Positions 9,221 to 17,380 of a stretch of DNA of 64,000 nt are shown one piece after another. The DNA comes from Anaerosoma tenue (GTDB lineage: Bacteria; Actinomycetota; Coriobacteriia; Anaerosomatales; Anaerosomataceae): positions 310,001-374,000 of the forward strand of contig NZ_JALNTY010000001.1 in the NCBI RefSeq assembly GCF_023161965.1, in the 5' to 3' direction. Positions within the stretch are counted from its first letter, which is position 1, and the number at the start of each line of letters is the position of its first letter. Below the pieces are notes generated by a model that did not search any database, had not been told where the DNA came from, and saw only the letters and a list, made by a program, of their open reading frames with translations. The position numbers and the translations under genes are program-made.

Positions 9221-10570
9221 GTGTTCGAGAATCTCACCGACCGTCTCCAGGAGGTCTTCAGCAAGCTGACCGGCAGGGGAGTCCTGTCCCAGGACGACGT
9301 CGACGCTGCGATGCGCGAGGTGCGCCTCGCTCTGCTCGAGGCCGATGTGGACTTCCGGACCGTGAAGACGTTCGTTGCCGCCGTCCGCGAACGGGCGGTC
9401 GGCCAGGACGTGATGAAGAGCCTGACTCCCGGCCAGATGGTGGTCAAGATCGTCCTCGAGGAGCTCACCACCCTCATGGGAGGCACGGAGTCGAAGCTGG
9501 TGTTCTCCGGCCGTATGCCTTCGATCGTCATGCTCGTAGGTCTCCAGGGATCGGGCAAGACGACCGCCTCGGCGAAACTTGCCCGCCTGCTCCAGCAGCA
9601 GGGCAAGAGCCCGATGATGGTGGCATGCGACGTGTACCGCCCGGCAGCGATCGACCAGCTGGAGGCGCTCGGCTCCCAACTGGGTGTCCCGGTCTACCGG
9701 CAGGACGGGGCTGAACCGGTCGATATCGCACGCGCGGGTGTCCGCGAGGCGATCGACCGGATGCGCGACGTGGTCATCGTAGACACCGCCGGCCGCCTCC
9801 ACATAGACGAACAGATGATGGACGAGGCTGCCGCCATACGGGACGCGATCCGGCCCGACCAGGTTCTGATGGTCGTGGATGCGATGACCGGACAGGACGC
9901 CGTGACCGCCGCCAAGGCGTTCGCCGAACGCGTGGACTTCGACGGCGTGATCGTGACCAAGCTCGACGGCGATGCACGAGGCGGCGCGGCCCTCTCAGTC
10001 CGCTCGGTCACCGGACGGCCGATCAAGTTCGTCGGTCTTGGAGAGAAGCTCGACGCACTTGAGGTCTTCCACCCTGAGCGCATGGCCAAGCGGATCCTCG
10101 GCATGGGCGACGTGGTCACCCTGATCGAGAAGGCCCAGGACTCGATCGATGCCGAAACGGCCGCCGACATGGAGTCGCGCTTGCGGTCCGGCGAGTTCAC
10201 CCTTGACGACTTCCTCTCACAGCTCCAGCAGGTGCGGAAGATGGGTTCGCTCTCGGACATCCTCAAGATGATCCCCGGCGCCAACAAGCTCCCCAAGGAT
10301 GCCGAGGTCGATGAGGGGGCACTCGCGCGAACGGAGGCCATCATCCGTGGGATGACGCCGCGCGAGCGCGCCAAGCCCTCGATCATCAACGGATCGCGTC
10401 GCGAACGCATCGCGGTCGGCTCTGGTGTCTCGGTATACGATGTAAACCAACTTCTCAAGCAGTTCGCTCAGGCGAAGAAGATGATGAAGCAGTTCCAGGT
10501 GGCGGAACGGCAGGGTAAGAAGGGGAGACGACGCGGTCCGTTCATGCCGGGTATGCCGGGTGGCATGTAG
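9221..10570 (+). CDS. ffh: Signal recognition particle protein Ffh
   Basis: SRP54 GTPase that binds signal sequences through its M domain and 4.5S RNA. The 449 residues start with the N domain, have Walker A GLQGSGKTT at 107-115, DTAGR near 190 and TKLDGDARGG near 245, and end in a Met-rich M domain with a basic KGRRRG stretch and a PGMPGGM tail. GTG 9221 is preceded by CCGGAGGT and gives the conserved start [M]FENLTDRLQ; the same frame is open upstream without conserved sequence. No 4.5S RNA gene was recognised in the window. Confidence 0.97.
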   Translation: MFENLTDRLQEVFSKLTGRGVLSQDDVDAAMREVRLALLEADVDFRTVKTFVAAVRERAVGQDVMKSLTPGQMVVKIVLEELTTLMGGTESKLVFSGRMPSIVMLVGLQGSGKTTASAKLARLLQQQGKSPMMVACDVYRPAAIDQLEALGSQLGVPVYRQDGAEPVDIARAGVREAIDRMRDVVIVDTAGRLHIDEQMMDEAAAIRDAIRPDQVLMVVDAMTGQDAVTAAKAFAERVDFDGVIVTKLDGDARGGAALSVRSVTGRPIKFVGLGEKLDALEVFHPERMAKRILGMGDVVTLIEKAQDSIDAETAADMESRLRSGEFTLDDFLSQLQQVRKMGSLSDILKMIPGANKLPKDAEVDEGALARTEAIIRGMTPRERAKPSIINGSRRERIAVGSGVSVYDVNQLLKQFAQAKKMMKQFQVAERQGKKGRRRGPFMPGMPGGM

Positions 10571-10595
10571 CCGTCTGGTCCGCGCAAAGCCCCTT

Positions 10596-10624
10596 TTGAC
10601 CTGCACAGTCCCATCTCGTATCAT
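10596..10624 (+). promoter_or_regulatory. Sigma-70-type promoter for the rpsP operon
   Basis: TTGACC at 10596-10601 and TATCAT at 10619-10624 are separated by exactly 17 bases, in the gap after ffh. Transcription should begin near 10631, leaving a leader of about 54 bases that holds a 6-bp hairpin (10647-10652 with 10660-10665) before the ribosome binding site. This is one of the best housekeeping promoters in the window. Confidence 0.75.
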
Positions 10625-10684
10625 TAGTCGCTGCTTTTGCTCACGAGTGGCCACGCATAGGCCACCTACACGGAGGTGAAGGTT

Positions 10685-11101
10685 TTGGCAGTCAAGATCC
10701 GCCTTGCTCGCGCGGGCGCGAAGAAGGCCCCGTTCTACCGCGTCGTCGCGGCCGACTCACGCGCTCCTCGCGACGGCCGGTTCATCGAGATCCTCGGCCG
10801 GTACAACCCGCGTACCGAGCCGTCCACCATCGAGCTCGATGTCGAGAAGATCGACGCCTGGATCGCCAAGGGCGCGACCCCGAGCGACACCGTGGCGAAG
10901 CTGCTCGCCATCGCCAAGGACCCTGAGGCGAAGACACCGGAGAAGGCCGAGACGCTTTCGAAGAAGGCTCAGGCAAAGGCGGAAGCCGACGCCAAGGCCG
11001 CAGCCGAGGCAGAGGCGAAGGCCGCTGAGGCCGCCGCCGAGCCCGAGGTCGAGGAGTCCGCGGAGCCAGCCGAGGCAGAGACTGCCGAGGCGGCTGAGTA
11101 G
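10685..11101 (+). CDS. rpsP: 30S ribosomal protein S16, with extended tail
   Basis: Small-subunit ribosomal protein S16. The first 80 or so residues match the family ([13 protein letters not shown], then [16 protein letters not shown]). The TTG at 10685 is chosen because GGAGGTG lies at 10672-10678 and the resulting start is the conserved [M]AVKIRL; an in-frame GTG at 10676 sits inside that site. Residues about 85-138 form a low-complexity Ala/Glu/Lys-rich extension absent from E. coli S16; extended S16 tails are known in actinobacteria. The stop abuts khpA. Confidence 0.95.
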   Translation: MAVKIRLARAGAKKAPFYRVVAADSRAPRDGRFIEILGRYNPRTEPSTIELDVEKIDAWIAKGATPSDTVAKLLAIAKDPEAKTPEKAETLSKKAQAKAEADAKAAAEAEAKAAEAAAEPEVEESAEPAEAETAEAAE

Positions 11102-11352
11102 TGATGACACGCGACGCTGACGTCGATGCTTTGGTCACGTACGTTGTGACCTCACTGGTCGAGCACCCCGAAGAGGTGGCGATCGACAAGCAGGAGACGG
11201 ATGCGCTCACCACATACGAGGTCACTGTCCATCCGGATGACGTAGGCAAGGTCATCGGCAGGCAGGGGCGCGTCGTGAAATCGCTCCGCGTGCTCGTGAG
11301 GGCTGCGGCGTCGCTCAACGGCTCTGACGCCACGGTAGAGGTCGTCGGCTGA
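11101..11352 (+). CDS. khpA: KH-domain RNA-binding protein KhpA
   Basis: Small single-KH RNA-binding protein of 83 residues. The GxxG loop lies in GKVIGRQGR, followed by the typical helix VVKSLRVLVRAAA. In Firmicutes KhpA pairs with KhpB (Jag) and affects cell elongation and sRNA biology; no khpB is seen here. The GTG at 11101 overlaps the last base of the rpsP stop and the next codon is ATG 11104, so either may start the protein. The rpsP-khpA-rimM-trmD order is conserved in many Gram-positive bacteria. Confidence 0.93.
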   Translation: MMTRDADVDALVTYVVTSLVEHPEEVAIDKQETDALTTYEVTVHPDDVGKVIGRQGRVVKSLRVLVRAAASLNGSDATVEVVG

Positions 11353-11355
11353 GCG

Positions 11356-11880
11356 ATGCCTGCTCCGTACCGCAGGGTCGGACGTGTGACGAAGGTTCAC
11401 GGAACCACAGGGGAGGTCGTCGTGGCGTTGGCCGACGGCCTCTCAGTGCATGATCTCGACGAGCTGATGGTCTGGGTCGTTCCGCCCCCTGCTGAGGTCC
11501 GCCGGTACGAGCTCGGCGACATCCGTCCGGTCTCAAAAGGGACCCTCGTGAGGTTGTCCGAGGTCGCGGATGCGGCCGCTGCCCATGACCTCGTCGGCCG
11601 GTGGTTGCTCGCCCGGGAGAGCGACCTGCCCGAAGCGCCCACCCGGGACGAGGGGTTTCTTGGCTACACGGTACACGACTCCATACGTGGCGACATCGGA
11701 CGGGTCACAGAGCGCATCATCACCGGAGCCAACGACGTGCTCGTGGTGGAGGGCGGCCCATTCGGCCAGGTGCTCGTCCCGGTGATAGCCGACGTGATGC
11801 GAGAGGTCGATGATCAGAACCGCATGCTTCACATCACGCTGCTCGACGGCCTGATCGACGAGAACGGTGGCACGCCATGA
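11356..11880 (+). CDS. rimM: Ribosome maturation factor RimM
   Basis: Assembly factor for the 30S head that binds S19. The 174 residues hold the N-terminal beta-barrel (starting YRRVGRVTKVHGTTGEV) and the C-terminal PRC-barrel (EGFLGYTVHD, then DVLVVEG and VPVIADVMREVD). Both parts and the length match the family. The TGA overlaps the trmD ATG, so the two are translationally coupled. Confidence 0.95.
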   Translation: MPAPYRRVGRVTKVHGTTGEVVVALADGLSVHDLDELMVWVVPPPAEVRRYELGDIRPVSKGTLVRLSEVADAAAAHDLVGRWLLARESDLPEAPTRDEGFLGYTVHDSIRGDIGRVTERIITGANDVLVVEGGPFGQVLVPVIADVMREVDDQNRMLHITLLDGLIDENGGTP

Positions 11881-12626
11881 GGATCGACATCATCACGGTC
11901 CTGCCCGATATGTTCGAGCCCGTGCTGCAGGCCTCGATACTGGGACGTGCCATATCAGGCGGCGCCGTCGACGTGGCGGTGCACGATCTGCGGGAATGGA
12001 CAGCGGATCGCCACCGCACCACGGACGACTACCCCTTCGGAGGCGGGCCGGGCATGGTCATGAAGCCCGAACCGGTCCATCAGGCGCTCGATGCCATGGT
12101 CGACTTGGATCCGCAACCCCCGTTCGTCGTAGTGATGTCGCCACAGGGAAGGCCTCTGGACCAGGCGCTCGTACGGGAGCTCGCTGCGCATCCGCGCCTC
12201 GTCATCGTCTGTGGCCGGTACGAGGGCTTCGACGACCGTATCCTCTCGCGCGCCGACCTCGAGATATCCATCGGGGACTATGTGCTCACCGGCGGCGAGC
12301 TTCCGGCTCTGGTGCTCGTGGATTCGGTCGCGAGGCTTCAGCCGGGTGTGCTCGGCTGTACCGAATCCGCCGCGGATGAGTCGTTCTCCGACGGCCTTCT
12401 GGAGTATCCTCAATACACTCGCCCCGCGGAGTTCGAGGGGATGCGCGTCCCCGATGTGCTTCTGAGCGGTGACCATGCGCGCATCGCTGCATGGCGTCGG
12501 CGTGAATCGGTGCGACGCACCGCGGAACGCCGCCCAGACCTGATCGCCCGCGCGCATCTCAGCCCCGAAGAGGCGGAGTTCGCGCGTTCCATCGTTGAAG
12601 GATCGGAGACCCACGAACGTGACTGA
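11877..12626 (+). CDS. trmD: tRNA (guanine-N1)-methyltransferase TrmD
   Basis: SPOUT-class methyltransferase making m1G37 in tRNAs, which prevents frameshifting. The 249 residues start MRIDIITVLPDMF and contain the trefoil-knot SAM site: MSPQGRPL, then CGRYEGFDDR, then SIGDYVLTGGELPALVLVD. Length and motifs are standard. The ATG at 11877 lies within the last codons of rimM. Confidence 0.97.
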   Translation: MRIDIITVLPDMFEPVLQASILGRAISGGAVDVAVHDLREWTADRHRTTDDYPFGGGPGMVMKPEPVHQALDAMVDLDPQPPFVVVMSPQGRPLDQALVRELAAHPRLVIVCGRYEGFDDRILSRADLEISIGDYVLTGGELPALVLVDSVARLQPGVLGCTESAADESFSDGLLEYPQYTRPAEFEGMRVPDVLLSGDHARIAAWRRRESVRRTAERRPDLIARAHLSPEEAEFARSIVEGSETHERD

Positions 12627-12696
12627 GCAGGAGTACGAGCGCAACGACCTCGCCGACGTGACGGAGACCGTACCGGCTGTACGGGAGGGGACGACC

Positions 12697-13242
12697 ATGA
12701 CGGACGATGGTGAGCGCCCGATATCATTCATCCGGTGGCTTGCCGAATTGGTCGCGATGGTCGCACTCGCGTTCATACTGGCTGCCGCGATCCGGACGTT
12801 CGTCGTGCAGCCCTACGTCATCCCCAGCGGCTCGATGATCCCCACCATCGAGCTTCAGGACCGGGTCATCGCCAACAAGTTCATCTACCGGTTCACCGAA
12901 CCGGAGCGTGGCGACATCGTGGTGCTCGAGGACCCCACAGGCTCCGTCGATACGCTGATCAAGCGCGTCATCGCGCTGGGAGGGGAAACGGTAGATCTCG
13001 TCGGCGGAGAGGTCGTCGTCGACGGAGTGGTGCTCGATGAACCGTACACGCACGGCCTGCCGTCCGAGCCGATGATCCAGGAGATGCCCTACACCGTCCC
13101 TGAGGGTCACGTCTGGCTCATGGGGGACAACCGTACGAACAGCGCAGATTCGCGCGTGTTCGGATCGGTTCCCCTGACGGAGATCAAAGGTCGCGCGATC
13201 ATCCGGTTCTGGCCGCCCGAACGTATAGGCCTGATGGAATGA
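12697..13242 (+). CDS. lepB: Signal peptidase I (second paralogue)
   Basis: Second S26 signal peptidase. From ATG 12697 (181 residues) there is one membrane segment (about 12-36), the nucleophile S46 in PSGSMIP, general base K89 in LIKRVIALGGE, and the MGDNRTNSADSR box. I prefer 12697 because GGAGG at 12684-12688 is well spaced from it; a GTG at 12619 that overlaps the trmD stop would give a 207-residue form with an acidic extension. It differs clearly from the first paralogue at 8.6-9.2 kb, so they probably divide substrates. It sits between trmD and rplS, as lepB does in several Gram-positive genomes. Confidence 0.93.
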   Translation: MTDDGERPISFIRWLAELVAMVALAFILAAAIRTFVVQPYVIPSGSMIPTIELQDRVIANKFIYRFTEPERGDIVVLEDPTGSVDTLIKRVIALGGETVDLVGGEVVVDGVVLDEPYTHGLPSEPMIQEMPYTVPEGHVWLMGDNRTNSADSRVFGSVPLTEIKGRAIIRFWPPERIGLME

Positions 13243-13304
13243 CCTGTACGTCGGGACACGACGGCTCACAGGCGTATGGCGTCCGATCGACATGCCCGGC
13301 CCCG

Positions 13305-13333
13305 TTGCCTGTGTCACGACCCTTCGCTATACT
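13305..13333 (+). promoter_or_regulatory. Sigma-70-type promoter for rplS
   Basis: TTGCCT at 13305-13310 and TATACT at 13328-13333 are spaced by 17 bases. The resulting leader of about 53 bases begins with a small hairpin, GTGCC/GGCAC with a TCCG tetraloop (13342-13355). It could take part in L19 autoregulation, but the structure does not match any leader I recognise. Confidence 0.65.
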
Positions 13334-13392
13334 GTGCACTCGTGCCTCCGGGCACCTTACTGAAGACACCACAGACTGAACAGGAACGTCTC

Positions 13393-13737
13393 ATGGACAA
13401 GATCCGCGCTATCGAGCAGCAGCAGCTGCGTGAAGACCTGCCCGAGTTCGGCGTAGGGGATACCGTCAAGGTCATGTACAAGGTCGTCGAGGGCTCCCGC
13501 GAGCGCGTGCAGCCGTTCCAGGGCATCGTGATCCGGCGCCATGGCGCTGGCAATCGTGAGACCTTCACGGTCCGCAAGATCTCCTTCGCCGTGGGCGTGG
13601 AGCGTACGTTCCCCGTACACTCGCCCAAGATCGTCGCGCTCGAGGTGGTTTCGCGCGGCAAGGTGCGGCGCTCCAAGCTCTACTACCTGCGCGACAAGGT
13701 CGGTAAGGCCGCGCGCGTCAAGGAACTGCGCCACTAG
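13393..13737 (+). CDS. rplS: 50S ribosomal protein L19
   Basis: Large-subunit protein at the subunit interface. The 114 residues carry the family signature [12 protein letters not shown], then TFTVRKIS, then the conserved FPVHSPKI and [17 protein letters not shown] end. ATG 13393 is preceded by CAGGAA and gives the usual N terminus; the frame is open further upstream without homology. It has its own promoter and is followed by a 12-bp hairpin, so it can be transcribed independently of trmD-lepB. Confidence 0.97.
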   Translation: MDKIRAIEQQQLREDLPEFGVGDTVKVMYKVVEGSRERVQPFQGIVIRRHGAGNRETFTVRKISFAVGVERTFPVHSPKIVALEVVSRGKVRRSKLYYLRDKVGKAARVKELRH

Positions 13738-13752
13738 CATCCCGCATCGCCC

Positions 13753-13780
13753 GAAGGCCCCGGATCCGTCCGGGGCCTTC
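13753..13780 (+). terminator. Stem-loop after rplS
   Basis: Perfect 12-bp stem (arms 13753-13764 and 13769-13780) with a TCCG tetraloop, 16 bases after the rplS stop. The following sequence is not T-rich, as is common for terminator-like hairpins in high-GC actinobacteria. It likely ends or stabilises the rplS transcript. Confidence 0.7.
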
Positions 13781-13793
13781 GTCGTGTCGGGGT

Positions 13794-13799
13794 TACACT
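13794..13799 (+). promoter_or_regulatory. Candidate -10 box giving a leaderless rnhB transcript
   Basis: TACACT at 13794-13799 ends six bases before the rnhB ATG, which is where transcription would normally begin. No Shine-Dalgarno sequence precedes that ATG. Together these suggest a leaderless mRNA, but no -35 is recognisable. Confidence 0.35.
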
Positions 13800-13805
13800 G
13801 TCCGC

Positions 13806-14582
13806 ATGGACACATCTTCTGTCGCCACGGTGGTCGCCCTCCTCACGAGCGCCGACGTCGATCACCTGCCGTCGCTGCTGGAGCGGTTCTCGCAGGATGA
13901 CCGCCCGGGGGTCGTAGCCGCCGTGGGCCGGGCGCACCGGCGCCTGGAACGTGCTCTTCGCGAAGCGGAGCGGCTCGACGCGCTCGCGCGGGTCGAGATC
14001 GCGCTCATGGATGGGGGACTCCTCTGCGTCGCGGGCGTCGATGAGGTCGGCCGCGGCGCTCTGGCAGGTCCGGTCTCAGCGTGCGCATGCGTGCTCCCGC
14101 GCGAGACATGCCTGCCAGGGCTGACCGATTCGAAGCGGCTGTCGGCTCAGGCACGCGAGCGTCTGGACAGGGTCATACGCGAGCAGGCGCTCGGGCTGGC
14201 CGTAGCGCATGTCGGCCCCGACGACATCGACAGACTCGGTATCGCCCAGGCGAATCTATGCGCCATGCGCGACGCTGTGAACGCCCTGAGCATGCGTCCA
14301 GACCACGTGTTGGTGGATGGTCTTCCCGTACTGTTGGGTCCCCCGTGCACCGCATACGTCGGGGGTGACCGCCATATACGCGCCATCGCCGCTGCTTCGA
14401 TAGTGGCCAAGGTCGCCCGCGACCGGCTGATGGTGGAACTCGACGCCCGATTCCCGGACTACGGTTTCGCCGGGAACAAGGGCTATGGAAGCCCTTCACA
14501 CCTCGAGGCGCTCGACCGTCTCGGCCCGTCGCCGGTCCATCGTCGGTCGTTCGCTCCCTGCTCCGCTCAGCGGCTCTTCTAA
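13806..14582 (+). CDS. rnhB: Ribonuclease HII
   Basis: Removes RNA from RNA-DNA hybrids, especially misincorporated ribonucleotides. The 258 residues begin with a roughly 70-residue extension of the kind found in Bacillus RnhB, followed by the catalytic domain: GVDEVGRGALAGPV with D79 and E80, then DSKRLS, DGLP and the GDRHIRAIAAASIVAKVARD helix. The length therefore fits the extended Gram-positive type. ATG 13806 gives the full extension, lacks a ribosome binding site and may be leaderless. Confidence 0.96.
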   Translation: MDTSSVATVVALLTSADVDHLPSLLERFSQDDRPGVVAAVGRAHRRLERALREAERLDALARVEIALMDGGLLCVAGVDEVGRGALAGPVSACACVLPRETCLPGLTDSKRLSAQARERLDRVIREQALGLAVAHVGPDDIDRLGIAQANLCAMRDAVNALSMRPDHVLVDGLPVLLGPPCTAYVGGDRHIRAIAAASIVAKVARDRLMVELDARFPDYGFAGNKGYGSPSHLEALDRLGPSPVHRRSFAPCSAQRLF

Positions 14583-14664
14583 GCCCGGGCCCGTCGCCGG
14601 TTAGGAACGGTTCACATCCTGGTTCACGTCACCGGTCATGCTCCGTGTGTCGAAAGGAGCAGGC

Positions 14665-15024
14665 ATGGGAAGCACAGACATCGGCATGCGTGGAGAGAGC
14701 GCCGCAGCGGCGTATCTGGAGCGGATGGGGATGGAGATCCTCGAGCGGAACTGGCGGACAGAGCGCGGCGAGATCGACATCATCGCCCTCGACGGCGAGG
14801 AGTTGGTCATCTGTGAGGTGAAGACCCGGCGAAGCACCTCCGCTGGCACGCCGGAAGAAGCGGTATCGGCCTCGAAGCAGCGCAGACTCGCCAGGCTTGC
14901 CCAGGGCTACATCTCCTCCGCAGGGCTCGCCGACTGCGCAGTCCGGTTCGACGTGGTCTCAGTGGCAGTGATCTCGGATGATCGGGCACTGCTGAGACAC
15001 CATCGCGCAGCGTTCGTGGCGTGA
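14665..15024 (+). CDS. yraN: YraN-family (UPF0102) nuclease-fold protein
   Basis: Small protein with an endonuclease-like fold, found next to rnhB and comM in many genomes; its function is not firmly established. The 119 residues show the family core with E11, D38 (in GEIDII), E51 and K53 (in CEVKTRR), the pattern of a PD-(D/E)xK active site. ATG 14665 has AAGGAGC at 14654-14660; an in-frame ATG at 14638 would add nine residues and lacks such a site. The six-base gap to comM suggests co-translation. Confidence 0.9.
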   Translation: MGSTDIGMRGESAAAAYLERMGMEILERNWRTERGEIDIIALDGEELVICEVKTRRSTSAGTPEEAVSASKQRRLARLAQGYISSAGLADCAVRFDVVSVAVISDDRALLRHHRAAFVA

Positions 15025-15030
15025 CCTACC

Positions 15031-16491
15031 GTGCAAGCCACCATCACCACGGCCACGCTGCATGGAGTGGAGGCGGTTCCCGTAGAGGTGCAGGCGGACG
15101 TGTCATCCGGCCTGCCGGTGTTCGGGATCGTCGGCCTGCCCGACGCCGCCGTCCAGGAAGCGCGAGATCGCGTGCGCGCCGCCTTGAGGACCGCCGGATA
15201 CGAGTTCCCCAACGCGCGGGTCATCGTCAATCTGGCGCCTGCACCTCTACGCAAGCACGGCACCGGCTTCGACCTGCCCATCGCTCTGGCGGTCCTCTGC
15301 GCAACTGGGCAGATACCTGCCACCACATTCGCCGACCTCTCGGCCGTCGGTGAGCTCGGACTCGATGCCACGGTGCGCGATGTCCCGGGCATGCTCGCCC
15401 ACGCGATCTCGGCTGCCTCACAGGGCAGGGAACTTCTCGGGCCCGCCGGCTCGGAGGATGTCGTGTCGGTCGTCCCTGGGCTCGGGTTCAGAGCTCTTGC
15501 GGACCTCGGTTCCCTGCGTGCAGGGCTCCCCGATACACTCACGGTCCAACGGGGCGGACCCCCTGGGCCACAGCCGTTGTCGGTCAGACTTGAAGACATC
15601 GCGGGACATGAGACGGCGAAGCGATGCCTTGAGGTGGCCGCTGCAGGAGGACATCATCTGCTGATGACGGGCCCGCCCGGATCCGGGAAGACCATGCTTG
15701 CCAGAGCGCTCGCCGGACTGCTTCCGCCGCTTCAAGACAAGGAGCGCCTGGAGTCAGCGCTCATACACTCGGTGGCAGGGATCGACCCACGCGCCATCAT
15801 CGAGGGTGCGCGTCCGTTCCGCGCTCCCCACCATTCCTGTACCGTTGCCGGGCTTGTCGGTGGGGGCACGCCGCCCCGACCCGGGGAGATCAGCCTCGCG
15901 CACAACGGAGTGCTCTTCTTGGACGAGATCGCGGAGTTCGCGCCAGCCGCGCTCCAGGCGTTGCGGCAACCCATCGAGGAGGGGGTCGTCACCCTCGTAC
16001 GCGCGAACGGTGCCATCAGGTACCCCGCACGCGTCACTCTGGCGGCGGCCATGAACCCATGCCCCTGTGGTTATGCAGGGGACCCGGAGCGTGTGTGCAG
16101 ATGCTCTGAGGGAGCCGTGTCCCGGTACCTCGGCCGCATCGGTGGCCCCATGTACGACCGTATCGACATATCGGTGCGAGTGGACCGGATCGACCCGTCG
16201 CTGCTGCTCGAGCATGGAGCGAAGCGCCCTTCGACCGACGACGTGCGAGGAAGGGTCGTACGTGCACGAACGTTCGCGGCCTCACGCCCTCCGGGTGACC
16301 TCCGCGGGTCCCTCACGCACGAAGCGCGGGCATACCTGGCCTCTGCCGCGCGCGCCTCGTGCCTTTCGGGGCGCGCAGTCACCCGTGTCCTCAGAGTCGC
16401 TCGCACACTCGCGGACCTGGAGACCTGTGACGACATCGGATCGGATCACCTGAGCGAAGCGCTGGCGTACCGTTGCTGGGAGCAGTCGTGA
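15031..16491 (+). CDS. comM: ComM/YifB-type Mg-chelatase-like AAA+ ATPase
   Basis: AAA+ helicase-like protein of the YifB/ComM family; ComM promotes branch migration during natural transformation. The 486 residues have an N-terminal Lon-like region (GLPVFGIVGLPDAAVQEARDR), Walker A GPPGSGKT at 214-221, Walker B LFLDEIAEF near 294, and the zinc-like MNPCPCGY...CRCS stretch near 340. Its neighbour dprA, whose start overlaps its stop, also acts in DNA uptake and recombination, which supports a shared role. Confidence 0.92.
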   Translation: MQATITTATLHGVEAVPVEVQADVSSGLPVFGIVGLPDAAVQEARDRVRAALRTAGYEFPNARVIVNLAPAPLRKHGTGFDLPIALAVLCATGQIPATTFADLSAVGELGLDATVRDVPGMLAHAISAASQGRELLGPAGSEDVVSVVPGLGFRALADLGSLRAGLPDTLTVQRGGPPGPQPLSVRLEDIAGHETAKRCLEVAAAGGHHLLMTGPPGSGKTMLARALAGLLPPLQDKERLESALIHSVAGIDPRAIIEGARPFRAPHHSCTVAGLVGGGTPPRPGEISLAHNGVLFLDEIAEFAPAALQALRQPIEEGVVTLVRANGAIRYPARVTLAAAMNPCPCGYAGDPERVCRCSEGAVSRYLGRIGGPMYDRIDISVRVDRIDPSLLLEHGAKRPSTDDVRGRVVRARTFAASRPPGDLRGSLTHEARAYLASAARASCLSGRAVTRVLRVARTLADLETCDDIGSDHLSEALAYRCWEQS

Positions 16492-17330
16492 GGGGTGGCC
16501 GCTTCGTTCTTCGGCTCGGGACGCCGGGGTATCCCGAGTTGCTCGCCCGTACGCCTGACCCCCCGGAGCGGCTCTACGGGGTCGGTGACCCCGGCGCGCT
16601 CGTGCCCGGTCTGGCTATCGTAGGATCACGGAAGGCCACACCGTACGGACTACGATGCGCGCGCATGTTCGCCGAGTGGGCGGCGCGGTCGGGCATCACG
16701 GTCATCTCGGGAGCCGCGGTCGGCTGCGATACAGAGGCGCACCGCACCGCGCTTGCCACCGGGGGTCCGTCGGTCGCTGTACTCGGGTGCGGCCCCGACA
16801 TCGATTACCCCCGCAGGTCCGCACAAGAACTCGCCACCATGCGTGCGGAGCATGCGGTCGTCTCCGAGTATCCCTTCGGACACCAGCCCACCCGTTGGAC
16901 GTTCGTGCGCCGGAACCGCATCATCGCAGGCCTGTCTCACGCGGTGCTGGTGGTCGAGGCGGGACTCCCCAGTGGTACCTTCTCCACTGCCGACGCGGCA
17001 CTCGATGCCGGAAGGGAGGTCGTGGCCGTGCCGGGATCCATCTTCTCTCCCGAGTCACGTGGCGCGAACCGTCTCATCAGGCAGGGCGCCGCGATGGCAA
17101 CCGATCCCGCTGAGCTCGCGGCGCTCCTCGGATGGGAGGGGTCCCTTCCCGCCACCACAGCCGTGTGCACGGATCCAGCCGTCCGCGCCCTCACAGCGGA
17201 CCCGATGCGTCCGGACGACCTCGCTCGCCCTCTGGGTGTCGACATCGTGTCGATGGCAAGGACGCTCGGTAGTCTCGAGGCACAGGGACTGATCGCACGA
17301 TACCCTGACGGACGGTACGGTGTGACGTGA
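16488..17330 (+). CDS. dprA: DNA-processing protein DprA
   Basis: Binds incoming single-stranded DNA and loads RecA during transformation. The 280 residues contain the Rossmann-like DprA core: VGSRKATPYG, SGAAVGCDTEAHR, VLGCG, FVRRNRIIAGLS and PSGTFSTADAAL. A C-terminal winged-helix region follows from about 215. GTG 16488 overlaps the comM stop (GTGA). topA, which follows dprA in many Firmicutes, is absent here; trmFO comes next. Confidence 0.94.
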   Translation: MRGGRFVLRLGTPGYPELLARTPDPPERLYGVGDPGALVPGLAIVGSRKATPYGLRCARMFAEWAARSGITVISGAAVGCDTEAHRTALATGGPSVAVLGCGPDIDYPRRSAQELATMRAEHAVVSEYPFGHQPTRWTFVRRNRIIAGLSHAVLVVEAGLPSGTFSTADAALDAGREVVAVPGSIFSPESRGANRLIRQGAAMATDPAELAALLGWEGSLPATTAVCTDPAVRALTADPMRPDDLARPLGVDIVSMARTLGSLEAQGLIARYPDGRYGVT

Positions 17331-17380
17331 TACCCTACGCCGCAACCTGATGATGTCGTCCGTATGATCGGAGAGTGGTT

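Noticed and set aside
14600-14630. Repeated GGTTCAC heptamers before yraN
   Set aside because: Only two copies, not flanking any element, and no palindrome or promoter arrangement; probably chance.
17363-17368. TATGAT as a promoter giving a leaderless trmFO
   Set aside because: It lacks a -35, and GGAGAG at 17370 is well placed as a ribosome binding site for the GTG at 17381, so a normal leadered start is more likely.
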